Source: Branchinecta lynchi
Taxonomy: Eukaryota; Arthropoda; Branchiopoda; Anostraca; Branchinectidae
DNA: 64,000 nt
Assembly (NCBI GenBank): GCA_023053575.1
Contig: JAKZAP010000001.1
Location: 18,184,533 to 18,248,532 of the forward strand
Direction: 5' to 3'
Program-made: the position numbers and the translations under genes
In this document: piece by piece, positions 11,449 to 21,605 of the stretch
How positions within the stretch are numbered: the stretch's first letter is position 1
How the letters are laid out: every line of letters begins with the position of its first letter
The notes under the pieces: generated by a model
What the model saw: the letters and a program-made list of their open reading frames with translations, nothing else
Told to the model about the DNA's origin: nothing
The model's database searches: none

Positions 11449-11532
11449 TTGTATGAAATAGCAACCTTGAAAGATAGCCCAGCTACAGATTGTGAAAAGA
11501 ACAAAAACTGTGCCTTGGCTGCTCTGAATCAG
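11449..11532 (+). CDS. Plus-strand internal exon, 28 codons
   Basis: Acceptor TGCTCTAG (to 11448) and donor CAG|GTAATT. The 84 bases are open in phase 0 at both ends: LYEIATLKDSPATDCEKNKN then CALAALNQ. Composition is clearly protein-like with two cysteines. It sits inside the intron of the minus gene between 10871 and 15239, so the two genes would be interleaved. It could follow the phase-0 donor of the 5471 exon, giving EAAVK-LYEIAT. Family not recognised. Confidence 0.45.
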
Positions 11533-11775
11533 GTAATTCGAAGTTTTCCTTTAAACAGCTTTTATGGGGGTATAATACCCCTACAGATGGTCACTGTCCT
11601 ATCAACGCTTAGACTTCGTCCATTTACATTGGGGTTTACCCGAAATATAAAGCGTTGTAACTTAAAGAACCCCTCTTTCTTATTCTGCCTTTCATATTTT
11701 CCCTAGCTCCCATGTGGAACAATAAGCATCTTAAACCCATTGCCTTTGTTTCGTTTTGTACTTACGACTTTTTAG

Positions 11776-11892
11776 CGCTGTTTCGGCCGAGCTGAGTTTT
11801 GCCAGTAACACAATGCAAAAATTCACCGAAGGACTCAAGGTCCGTCAACAACTTTTTCAAATTAAGGACATGCCTGAAGCTTCAAAGTCTTG
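11776..11892 (+). CDS. Plus-strand exon interrupted or ended by a repeat
   Basis: A pyrimidine-rich tract ending CGACTTTTTAG (to 11775) precedes a frame reading AVSAELSFASNTMQKFTEGL, then KVRQQLFQIKDMPEASKS. This looks strongly coding and helical. It starts with one spare base (phase 2), which does not match the phase-0 end of the 11449 exon; using an internal GAG|CTG acceptor would restore phase 0. At about 11892 the frame runs into the hairpin repeat family. No donor is seen at the junction, so the exon may be truncated by the insertion or extend into the repeat to a stop near 11978. Confidence 0.4.
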
Positions 11893-12880
11893 TTTTTATG
11901 GCACTTGTCCTTCGGTCAAGTGCCATATAGCGATTGTAATTTCTGTCCCTCAGTCGGTCTGTCGGTCCCGGTTTTGCTAGTTCGGGCACTTCCAGATAAG
12001 CTAGAACGATGAAACTTGGCAGGCATATCAGGGACTGGACCAGATTAAATAAGAAATAGTCGCTTCCCTGATCCGACCATCTGGAGGGGAGTGGAGGGAG
12101 GGGGAATCCGGAAAAAATAGGAAAACTTAAATATGTTTAGCTTACGAACGGGTAATCGGATCTTAAATGAAACTTGATATATGGAAGGACGTCATGTCTT
12201 AGACGCTCCATTTTAAATCAAGACCAGATCTGGTGACATTGGGGGGAGTTGGAGGGGGAAACCGGAAATCTTGGAAAACACTTAGAGTGGAGAGATCCGG
12301 ATGAAAATTGGTGGAAAGAACAATCACAAGTCCTAGATACGTAACGGATATAACCGGAACGGATCCGCTCATTTTGGGGGAGTTGGGGGGGGGGGGGAGA
12401 AGTCCGAATTTCTAGTGATCCCGCGAGTTTGGTGCTTCCTGATCTTTGGGACGCTGAAAATTGGCAGGCATTTCAGGGACCCGACCAGATTAAATAGGAA
12501 ATAGTCATTTCCCGATCCGACCATCTGGGAGGGGGAGTGGAGGGAGGGGGAAGCCAAAATTTGAGGTATTTTTATCTTGCGAACGAGTGATCGGATCTTG
12601 ATGAAATCTGATTTTTAGGATGACCTCGTGTCTCAGACGTCCCACTATAAATTCGGACCGGATCCGATGACACTGGGGGGAGTTGGAGGAGGGAACCGGA
12701 AATCTTGAGAAACGCTTAGAGTGGAGGGATCGGGATGAAACTTGGTGGGAAGAACAAACACAAGTCCTAGATACGTCATTGATATAAGCGAACTGGATCC
12801 GGGCACTCTGGGGGAGTCGGGGGGGGGGGGGGGGGGTCCGGATTTCTAGCGATCCAGCGAGTTCGGCATGGTTCCTGATG
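11893..12880 (+). repeat. Hairpin-headed tandem repeat family, copy 1
   Basis: Begins with a perfect hairpin, TATGGCACTTG, 9-base loop, CAAGTGCCATA (about 11897-11927). The body has two units of about 440 bp, each with ATGAAACTTGGCAGGCAT-like start, a CCGACCAGATTAAATA box, a G-rich box and a TCCTAGATACGT box. Poly-G runs occur near 12387 and 12820. It has a second copy at 24957. Non-coding. Confidence 0.6.
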
Positions 12881-13065
12881 TGATAGGGCGATGATCGTGG
12901 TGCTTCCGCACACACTTCCTGCCACCTTCCCCAGATTGATCTAGGTACCCATTTGAAGCTGGGTTTCGCCACTACTTCCCGACTCAAACAAAATGGTAGG
13001 CACCACCGGGAATCGAACGACCCTTCCCTTACGAGTTCAGCGTGCTAGCCATTCGACCAGGAACC
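12881..13065 (-). repeat. tRNA-derived SINE-like sequence
   Basis: Bases 12999-13065 read on the minus strand as a degenerate tRNA-like sequence with A-box-like TGGTCGAATGGCTAGC and B-box-like CGTTCGATTCC, but the anticodon and T stems do not pair. Downstream on the minus strand (12890-12998) sequence including CCATTTGAAGCTGGG resembles the body of tRNA-derived SINEs. I see no functional cloverleaf. Boundaries are approximate. Confidence 0.4.
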
Positions 13066-14459
13066 TGGTTGGCATGATTAGTTGAGGTGCTCTTAAGCGT
13101 TTCTCGGATTCCCAGTAAAAACAAAGCCCTAGCAGAAAGGTAAAGATCCTTCTAAAACTTAATCAACCACGAACAAGATATTTGCAAGCCTCTAGTGAAG
13201 TTTGAGATGAGCCATGTTTTAGAGGTGTAAAACTAGGACGTCGATGCAGAATGAAAACGTGATAAGCAAGTAATTGTGGTTTAGGTTTACATGAACTTAA
13301 TCGATTGTCTTAGTTTTGCTCCCGTTGTTCTCTCCATTTCTTCTACGAAGTTTGTTTTAAGCGATCACGTAAAAAAAAAATCCGGAGGTCAATCTGGGTG
13401 ATTACGTCCATCGATGCAGCCAGGGCTCTCTGTCACCAGATTCCCACCACGATATAGAATAGGCACAGAAAAAGGTGATTTGTGTTGTAAGAAAAAAAAA
13501 GCGACATCTCAAGGCCACTGCATGGACAGCCCTGTTAGTACTAACTGTTGTTATTAACCCTGTAGGACGTTTTGAAGATCGTCTACACTTTCCGTCAATC
13601 TTTCTCCAACCAACTTAAAAATATTGCCACGTTTAACCAACAGCAATACAGTTTGTACAACCGGTTTCCTGTCCCATTGGTACGAAAAGGTTAACGACCA
13701 ACACTGGCGAGTCTCCGAAATAATCAATGGTGGCAAAAATGAAAATTTGTCATATGTCACTACGGTAGAGTGAAAGCGAAGTTTTACGGATAAGACAAGA
13801 AGAAAAGCGTGCTTCCTTTACGGACTTCTCTCTCTAGTCTTTTTCATTCCCGAATTTCTCAACTCTTCTAGTCAAAGATGTTTCCATCAGCGTTTCTTTC
13901 CTTGGCTGATGACATACCGTTCAGACCCAGGGGCTTCCGTGATCAGCCAGAGACTTAAAGCTCATTCTCACCACATTTTGTTTTCTTGGACACAGAGCAG
14001 CAAAGCCAAGCAGGAGCTGTACTCCGCTTGGCAATGGGAACCTAGCCGCCACGGCGTCAATGCGTGAAATGTACACTCGCAGACATTAAATTTTTTGTTT
14101 TACAGTTTGTAGATCCAGCCTCGTAAAAAAAACGTTTGCTTACTAAATTAAAGTTATTTAAAGTGGTTCAGCCCCATCCCGCCATTGGCCTGCCTGTTCG
14201 ATGTGGTCTGTTCGTTCGACCAGCTTATAGTTGTTTTGTGGGTGTTTGACCATTCAGCCCAGGTGTTGAATTTAAATTCAACACCTTGGACAGCCATTGG
14301 AAAGCTGTTGGGAGTGCGTGTGTGTGTGTGTTTTGGTGTGTGTGTGTGGGGGGGGGGGGGGTATCAAACTTTTGGATTGTCTAGTGATGAAAAAATAAGA
14401 ACTCAAGCCTATCAAGATTTTCTATTTTTTTTTAAACTGAACTTGCCCAGGATTTTTGC
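13066..14459. other. No gene; simple repeats
   Basis: Contains a TG-rich microsatellite (about 14316-14348) followed by poly-G. No exon recognised. Lies in the 10871-15239 intron of the minus gene. Confidence 0.4.
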
Positions 14460-14802
14460 TTAAAGCACATCTCGCACTATTTGCAGTTTGTGTTCCAATA
14501 TTCAAAAATAACTGAACAATATAAAACTAGGCCTTTCTTTTAACAAATTTTTCACGGCTTTGGCTGTTTTAAGCCTTTTTCGAGACCCACCTATTTGCAG
14601 CAAAAACACGGACAAATTCAGATAACCAGTTTTACGCACCAACAGTCTGCTAAGCGTATACTCGTCGGCAGCACGATACGCATGGAAAACAGTGAAACGC
14701 GTGCAAAAATCATTGATTTGTCCTTAGCGGGTTTAGAAGGGTTTAGACGGACAAATTACAGAAGTAGGTTACATTGGCATTATAGGTACGATGGATCCTT
14801 TA
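14460..14802 (+). mobile_element. TTAA-flanked MITE, copy A
   Basis: Starts TTAA then AGCACATCTCGCACTATTTGC. It shares a GGCTGTTTTAAGCC module, a CGAGACCCA box and an end module GAAGTAGGTTACATTGG...GGATCCTTTA with copies at 18535 and 32022. The right TTAA has decayed to TTTA. TTAA target duplication is the hallmark of piggyBac-type elements. Confidence 0.55.
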
Positions 14803-14975
14803 TTAGATAAGGTGTCTACTCCTTGAATCACTATTCGTCTGCCTCGTTTCTTCTAGCTGAGCATTCTTCTTCACACGGCTTTGATGGAGATACAGTAGGC
14901 TACCTCTGTAGCATAGCAATGTGATTATTACATTGATTATTACAGGTTTGTTTCCTTCCCCGGCGTTGACACAGA

Positions 14976-15050
14976 AGATTGACAGCCTGACGAGGACCCT
15001 TGCCAAGAAGGGCCGAAATATCGTTGATGGAGAATCGTAGCTGACGTATC
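14976..15050 (+). ncRNA. Hammerhead-ribozyme-like module H1
   Basis: Core CTGACGA at 14987-14993 and GAAA at 15015-15018. Between them GG-a-CCCTT pairs with AAGGG-CC (7 bp, one bulged A, loop GCCAAG) as stem II. CAGC before the core pairs with GCTG after a candidate cleavage triplet GTA (15037-15039) as stem I. Stem III is weak: after GAAA a six-base spacer precedes a short TGAT/ATCG hairpin, so activity is uncertain. Hammerheads of this general kind are known in Penelope-like elements. Related copies are at 20122, 33957 and 35490-35810. Confidence 0.5.
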
Positions 15051-15238
15051 CGTTATATAAACTGTTTGAATATAGAGCACTGTGCTGTCAATGCTTACGC
15101 ACTGTGCCTTTCTTTCCGGGCATACCCAGAGAAAAGCAGTGTAACCCTTAACTGGAAATTGTGTATAACAACGGCCACATTTGAGACAGACTCAAAAGTT
15201 CGTGTCTGTCTCCATGACTAAAAGACAGAAGTACTAAC

Positions 15239-15403
15239 CAATGCAGAAGTGGCAGATAGTTATGGCTGCCCAGGCAGTCATGGTTTGAGCTGAGCCAACG
15301 CCCTCTCCGGCCACAAGACCAGCTACGAACGAAAGGAGGCCGGTGACAACTTCAAGTCCTTCCAAGATAAGGTAACCGGTAGATGACGCCCAAAGCAGAT
15401 GTG
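15239..15403 (-). CDS. Exon with membrane segments, polytopic membrane protein
   Basis: Acceptor TTTTTCAG (to 15404) and donor ATTG|GTTAGT. Length 165, phase 1 to phase 1. After the split codon it reads HLLWASSTGYLILEGLEVVT, GLLSFVAGLVAGEGVGSAQ, then TMTAWAAITICHFCI and the first base of a glycine codon. Two hydrophobic segments separated by a small glycine-rich loop are evident. It joins in frame upstream to 15759-16009 (A plus CA makes threonine) and downstream to 10683-10871. The other two frames contain stops, so this reading is well determined. Family not recognised. Confidence 0.62.
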
Positions 15404-15758
15404 CTGAAAAAGGATATATAAGTTTGCTGTAGTTCTAAAATTCTCACTTCCAGATCCACATTTACACTTCTTCAAATTTACTTTCGCATGCTGCTCAGTC
15501 CAAATCTCAATGGGTGATACAACTTACTCATCCTTTTAACAGGGGGATACAAGGGTTATCATCCTCCTACCAGAGTGACACCAGGCGTAGGAGTATACTC
15601 TTGATGACTATCTCTCCTTGCCGATGCAAAATCTCCGGCATCTTCGGGTATCTAGCGGAAGAAAGGCAGAAGCGGTGTTACAGCTGCACCCAAAGATCGC
15701 AGTGATTGATTGACACAGGATTTGAGTAGTTGAGCTTGAGTCGTACGGACAGGCTTAC

Positions 15759-16009
15759 TCTTTCTTCTTGAGGATCGCTGGTGTGTTTTGGACTTAATCA
15801 TATAGAGTATTGCCGCCACACTGGGTGATGCAGGTTTTGTTGAGTTCCTGCCAAGGATACAGGAAGCCTGTACCTTTTCTTTAAGCGAATACAGACCCAC
15901 AAGATAATATTGACTTCCACTCGCTTTCGCGTGGTCCTTCCGATTCCTTTGGGCGATATTAGCGTCGCTTTCACTTAACCCAGACCTCAACTTGTTTACC
16001 AATAACGCC
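15759..16009 (-). CDS. Exon encoding a basic loop, polytopic membrane protein
   Basis: Acceptor GAGTTTCAG (to 16010) and donor AAAGA|GTAAGC. Length 251, phase 2 to phase 1. The frame reads ALLVNKLRSGLSESDANIAQ, continues through KDHAKASGSQYYLVGLYSLK, and ends with a very basic KTHQRSSRRK. Start phase matches the end of 41454-41928 (TG plus G makes tryptophan) and end phase matches the 15239 exon, only 355 bases away. It likely forms a long cytosolic loop between membrane helices 3 and 4. An internal AAAAG|GTACAG could be an alternative donor. Confidence 0.5.
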
Positions 16010-17031
16010 CTGAAACTCGAGAAATAAGATACATTATCATTATGGCTTAATGCGACAAAGACGTTAGCATTTTCATTGAATGTCGCTGAAGCCTGGAAAC
16101 AAATTCTTCCTATGCGTGCGACAGGGGGAAATAATTGATTGCTCCTTTAGTAGAATGGATAGAACAAAGGTGGGAAGTAGAAAACGTTTGATTATACCAC
16201 TTCCCCTCTTTGCATCTGTTCACTCAGAATTTTCTTTTCTTACAAGCGTGACCGAGCAATCTGTAGAAATTCAAGTTTAATCGAATAGGACTTATATTGT
16301 TGGAAGATGAAGCTACGCCAAACGAGCAAATTCAGTCATCCGGTAAAGGAAAGTTTTTGCCCAAAATATTTTCCTGAAACTGCATTAGTTAACCGAGTTT
16401 TAAGCGACTGGGAAAAAAGGAGGAAGTTTGAAGAAAAGTTCTGTTTTTCAAAACATGCCACTTAAAGAGATAAATTGTCTGTTGTCCATCCAGCAAACTA
16501 GCATTTGGTCTTCTCCACCCACATCTATCAGCGATGTGTATACAAACTACGTCGATTAAACATCGGTTTGACCTGTAATGATCATTACCGACCGATTCCC
16601 TAGGTTTGAACAATATTTCCACGTTTGCGCAAAACGCTGAGCGACACCATAAGCTTCCCCAGATAGCAGTGTAATTTGCTAGTTAGAATAGACATATAGG
16701 TTATTGTTAATGAACCAGACCAATCTAAATAAGCAACTACATGGCATAGATCAATCTGTAGGATGATACCTATCGTCACCTAGCATCTTTAGATAGAGAA
16801 ACAAGATTTTCTTCAGCACTCAAGCTCAAAGTCACAAAATGCCAAAGGTTGTTTATGAAAGACGTCTACTATGGGATTTTCGGGATCAGGATATGAATTT
16901 TTGATTGAATTTTGCTGTAGGCTGTAGCCGACCCGCAAAAAGTCTTCTGGCTTCAAAGAGACCTTTTAGCCTTTAGCTAATGGCGGAGAGGGAAACTTAA
17001 AGAAGGATGACCTCAAAAGATCGGATAACCG
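16010..17031. other. Start of the 25-kb intron, no repeat recognised
   Basis: No exon with both splice sites and no family match seen. Short chance frames on both strands. Confidence 0.3.
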
Positions 17032-18336
17032 TTTTTGGGATTACAAAACGTAAGTGGAGGGATACCTATGACATCGCAAAAGTTGTCCGTCCGTCCATCC
17101 GTGAGCACGATAACTCTCGAAGGGAATGAGATATTTTGGTGAGACGTGTGACGATTCTTTGGGTCAAGAGTAAGGTCGAGTTCGTAGATGGGCCCTGTAG
17201 CCCTATATTTAGGGGTGGGGGAGGGGGTTCAAATTAAGGGAGACACAAAATATTTTTAAACAGCTAATCTGATAGTCGACTCTGGGGTAAGAACACATGC
17301 TGAGCACGATGGTGAAAATCATTTCTTCGCGGGACACGTAGTTCGTCCGGGATCCGGCAAAAACCGGAAAGTTTGTTAAAAGTAAAAGTTTCATTTGAAG
17401 TTGATTAAATGTTTGATTGAGGGGTAAGAAGACATGCTGAACACGATGGTGAAAACCATTTTCTCGCCGGACAACTAATTCGCCTGTAATCCGGCCAAAA
17501 TCGGAAAATATGTTACAAGCAAAAGTTTTATCTGAATTTGATTAGATGTTAGATTTCGGGGTAAGAAGAGACGCTGAGTCTGTAGGCCAGGGGCGTCACG
17601 ACTGGGGGGGGGGGGGGGAGGGGGGGGGACGCCCCCCCCCAATGCCGTCGGCCAGTCGGTAAAAATAACCGAGTCGGTGCGAAGCGCCGCGATTTTTCGT
17701 CAAAACAGTTGATTTTTTTCACCGGCGATAGTCGGTTTTTCTGAAAATTGGTCGATTTTTCGTCAAAATAGTCGGTTTTTATGAAAATAAGTAGATGTTT
17801 CTGAAAATCAGTCGATTTTTTTTCAATAATGTCATTTTTATTGTTGAAAACAGTCGTTTTTTCTGCAGAAAAAGTCGGTAAAGTTTTCAGCCAGTCGGTA
17901 AATTCCTCGTCCCCCCCCCAAACATTTTGGCTAGAAACGCCTCTGCTGTAGGCTATATGATAATCATTTTTTACCCGGACATATAATTAGTCCGGAATAC
18001 GGTTGTACCCGCATTTTTTTTAAGTCAAAGTTTTATTTAAAGTTGATTAAAAGATCTTTATAGGGATAAGGAGAGACGCTGGATTTGTTTCTGAATTTTC
18101 TTTTTTGCTGGACTAGTAGTTCGCTCGGGATTCGGGCGAAAAAGCAGGAAGTTTCGGTCAGTATTGTCAAAATAGGTATGGCTTATAGAGGTATAGATAG
18201 ATAGATAGATAGAATATCTGAACTCGATTTTCTCTGATGATTAGCCTGGCGAAGACTGGATTTGGCGAAGACAAGACCCAAATGTCTGGATCAAATCTTA
18301 GATTTTTAGGATCCCATCGATACCTTTGATCTTGTT
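17032..18336 (+). mobile_element. GGGATCCC-family element, copy 3, split by a hAT MITE
   Basis: Runs from TTTTTGGGATTACAAAACG (the 5' palindrome is mutated) to ATCCCATCGATACC...GATCTTGTT. It has the (GTCC)n, GTAGCCCTATATTT box and CCGG-rich internal repeats. A (TAGA)n lies near 18194-18213. Bases 17588-17945 are a nested MITE; without it the sequence lines up with the copy at 46588. Confidence 0.75.
17588..17945. mobile_element. hAT-like MITE with perfect 8-bp target duplication
   Basis: Flanked on both sides by CTGTAGGC (17580-17587 and 17946-17953). Ends CAGGGGCGTC and the imperfect inverse ACGCCTCTG, followed inward by G- and C-runs. The CAGGGG start and 8-bp duplication are diagnostic of hAT elements. 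The interior repeats TCGGTTTTT/AGTCGATTTTT motifs and a GGTGCGAAGCGCC hairpin shared with the 19115 element. 358 bp, non-coding. Confidence 0.8.
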
Positions 18337-18534
18337 CTTATATCCTGTCTGGACGCCTTTCTTGTATCGAAGACCATGCACTTGTCATGCACCTCTTTTA
18401 TGCCTCAACGCTCTGTTGAGCCTAATCGAGTTGGCTCGGCTATCCGGGGTCACGAAAATATGCTTGATGTAAGCGCAGAGAAAAGGGACGAGTGGATAAA
18501 ATATGTTCATTGATTTCAGGAGTTCTGGCATATT

Positions 18535-18914
18535 TTAAAGGGCCCCTCGCACTATTTGCTCTTTAACTTGCACTATTTTAAAATATTTGAATACTTTAAA
18601 ACTAGGCTGTGCTTTCAACAAATCACACACGGTTTTGGGTGTTTTAAGCCTTTTCCGAGACCCGTTGGCTTATAGCGAAAACAGGGAACCAATTTACATA
18701 ACCGGTAGTTTTTATGAAAAAACTTCTCGTTGACAACGGTTGACAGCGTAATACACATCGATGGTAGCAAAACACGGCAAGTGAGAAAATCAGCGTGGTT
18801 TGGTTAGAGGGACTAGAATGCACCGTAGGAAATTGGGGTCTTGGGGCTTAGAAATATATGGAGTGGTTATGGAAGTAGGTTACGTTAGTATTATAGGTAA
18901 GACAGGTCCTTTAA
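18535..18914 (+). mobile_element. TTAA-flanked MITE, copy B
   Basis: Bounded by TTAA at 18535-18538 and 18911-18914. Inner ends AGGGCCCC and GGTCCT form a short TIR. Shares the CTCGCACTATTTGC start and GAAGTAGGTTACGTTAG end with copies at 14460 and 32022. This is the best preserved copy, 380 bp. Confidence 0.65.
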
Positions 18915-19918
18915 GAGTTGGATATAATACAGCGTGTAGTCACTAGACAAGGATTAGGGAATGATTCATCTGGCCAAATGTTCTTAAAATCCTTGCTACA
19001 AATACTCGAAGTGTCAACCCCGCCCATAATGACACCCTATAACTTGCCCAGAAGGGAAGTTCCCGAGAGATACATGAGATAACATCCCGATGAGTTGGTT
19101 TCTCCAGCTCCAACCAGGGGCGTCACTATTGGGGGGAGGGGGGGACTCCCCCCCAAACGTCTTGAGAAAGTACTTTCGTCGGGCTAAGCTAACCTGTTTG
19201 TCGGCGCGAAGCGCCGACAAACACCGAATAAATAAAATTGTGTATGCTTTTGTCAGTCGACTCGTCGGCACATCGGGTTCTTTTTATACGCAAGAAATGA
19301 AATCCTGCAAACATTTGTCGGGCAAAACACTGAAGAAATCGAATTCTGCATGCTTTTGTCATGCTTCGGTGGTCTCGTCGGCACATCGGGTTCTTTTTAT
19401 ACATAAGAAATCCGGAAGAAATAAACTCTTTATGTTTTTGTCGGGCGTCGGTTGACTCGTTGGCACACCGGCTTCTTTTTATTCTCAAGAAATGAAATCC
19501 TGCAAACATTTGTCGGACAAAGCACTGCCTCGGTATTCTCGTCGGCACATGGTGTTGTCGGGCGTCGGTATTCTCGTCGGCACATCAGGTGCTTTCGGAA
19601 CCTTTTAAAATATCAAATTCTGTAAATGTTTATCGGGCACATGCGAAAAGTTCAGGTCTCGTCGGTACATCGCACAACGTAAAAATTAAAGTTCTTTACT
19701 GTCTTGTCGGGCAAAACACAAAGAAATCGAATTCTGACTGCTTTTGTCGGGCGTCAGTATTCTTGTCGGCACATCGGGCCTTTTCATACGTAAGAAATTA
19801 AATTCTGGAAACATTTGTCGGGCACAAATTTTTCCGGAAAAAATACAGACTTAAAAAATTTCGCCGGCGTTGCTAGTTCAACTTGTTCTGGGTACAATCG
19901 TTGGAAGCTTCGCTTTTT

Positions 19919-20753
19919 GGGATCCCAAAACGTAAGTGAAGGGATACCTATGACATCGCAAAAGTTGTTCGTCCGTCCGTCCGTCTGTAAGCACGATAAC
20001 TCTCGAAGGGAATGAGATATTTTGATGAAACTTGGTATGAGGATTGTTTGGGTCAAGGGTAAGGTCGAGTTCGTAGATGGGCTGTAGCCCTATATTTGGG
20101 GGTGGGGGTTCATTCTAACAATGTTTACAACGGATACGTCAGCTATGATTTTTCATCAGCGATATTTCGGCCCTTCTTGGCAAGGGTCCTCGTCAGGCTG
20201 TCAATCTCCTGGTTCAACTTCGGGGTTCAATTTAACTTAGGGGTTCAATTTAAGGGACAAACAAAATATTTTTAAACAGCTAATGTGATAGTCGATTTTG
20301 GGGTAAGAAGACATGCTGAGGACGATGGTGACAATCATTTTCTCGCCGGACAAGTAGTTCGTCCGGAATCCGGCGAAAACCGGAAAGTTTTTTAAAAGTA
20401 AAAGTTTCATTTGAAGTTGATTAAATGTTTGATTTAGGGGTAAAAAGACATGCTGAGCATGATGGTGAAAATCAATTTGTCGCCGGACAAACAGTTCGTC
20501 TGGAATCCGGCCAAAACCGGAAAGTTGGTTAAAAGTAACAGTTTCATTTGAAGTTGATTAAATGTTTGATTTATGGGTAAGAAGACATGCTTGGTCAATA
20601 TCGTCAAAATAGATATGGATTATAGGGGTATAGATAGGTAGATAGAATATCTGAACTCGGTTTTCTCTGATGATTAGCCTGGCGAAGACAAGACCGAATT
20701 GTCTGGATCAAATCTTAGATTTTTGGGATCCCGTCGACACCTTTGGTCTTGTT
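19919..20753 (+). mobile_element. GGGATCCC-family element, copy 4, with a ribozyme-like insert
   Basis: Sits between GCTTCGCTTTTT and AGTGAAAGC inside the hAT-like element. The sister repeat at 21041-21060 carries the uninterrupted CTTCACTTTTTAGTGAAAGC, giving an empty site. An extra segment of about 110-140 bp at 20112-20250, absent in other copies, carries module H2. Confidence 0.8.
20120..20215 (-). ncRNA. Hammerhead-ribozyme-like module H2
   Basis: On the minus strand CTGACGA (20196-20190) and GAAA (20168-20165) enclose the same bulged 7-bp stem II as H1. CAGC upstream pairs with GCTG after a candidate cleavage triplet ATA (20146-20144). The hairpin TGAT-GAAAA-ATCA corresponds to TGAT-GGAGA-ATCG in H1, so pairing is kept despite base change. 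A TATCGC spacer between GAAA and this hairpin departs from the canonical fold. Confidence 0.5.
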
Positions 20754-21605
20754 AGTGAAAGCTGAAATGAAAAGTCGAATATGTGAATTTAAATATATGA
20801 ATTTACATTAAAGGAACGATCTCAAATAATGCACTACAGTTAGTTTTACCCAAAATTTCGCCTGCGGCACATTTTGTAGTATTCTCTATTTTGAAGAACG
20901 GTGCATCATTGAGTTTTCGTTTTAGGACAGACATTCTTGGGGTTTGAAACAAGTTAAAAGCCGGAAATTGTACGGTACTATAGCTAAAAAATTTCGCCTG
21001 CGGCGCTTGCTTTAACTTGTCTTGGTATAGTCGTCGGAAGCTTCACTTTTTAGTGAAAGCTAAAATGAAAAGCCGAATATGTGAACTTTAATATACCAAA
21101 ATATGCGAAAGGAATAATTTAAACTGATGCATTACAGTTAGTTTACAAACAAATTTTCCTGCGGCGCATTTTTTAGTATTCTTTATTTGGAAGAACGGTG
21201 TTTCATTTAGTTGGCGTTTTAGGATTGAAATTCGTGGGGGTCTGAAACATGTTAAAATCTATAACTTGTATGGTAGGTGTAGCTAAATTATTACGGAAAA
21301 ATGCCAGATTTAAAAAATTTCGCCTGTGGCGCTTAGTTTACTTGTTCTTGATACAGTCGTTGGAAGCTTCGCTAAAATGAAAAGCCAAATACGTGAACTT
21401 AAAAATACGAAAATACATCAGAGGAATAATCTCAACTGATGCATTATAGTTAGTTTTACCCCGATTCTGTTCTGTGCTGGCGGGAAATGTACGTTGTTGC
21501 CGCGAAGCGCCAACGGCATTTTTTGCCGGCACATTTTTGACTCGGTCGGCATAAACCGGACGTCCCCCCCAAAGGTAAAAGGCTAGTGACGCCCCTGACT
21601 CCAAC

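Larger units (their letters stand above)
19115..21597 (+). mobile_element. hAT-like element with internal tandem repeats
   Basis: Flanked by GCTCCAAC (19107-19114) and ACTCCAAC (21598-21605), an 8-bp target duplication with one change. Termini CAGGGGCGTCACTA and TAGTGACGCCCCTG are inverted. The left half is about nine 60-75 bp repeats around CGTCGGCACATCGGG (19200-19850). The right half is three roughly 300-bp repeats, each with GGAAGCTTCGCTTTT and AGTGAAAGCTAAAATG. A GGGATCCC element is nested at 19919-20753. No transposase is visible, so it is non-autonomous. Confidence 0.75.

Noticed and set aside
12999..13065. tRNA-Thr(CGT)-like gene on minus
   Set aside because: Anticodon and T stems do not pair; better explained as a tRNA-derived SINE head.
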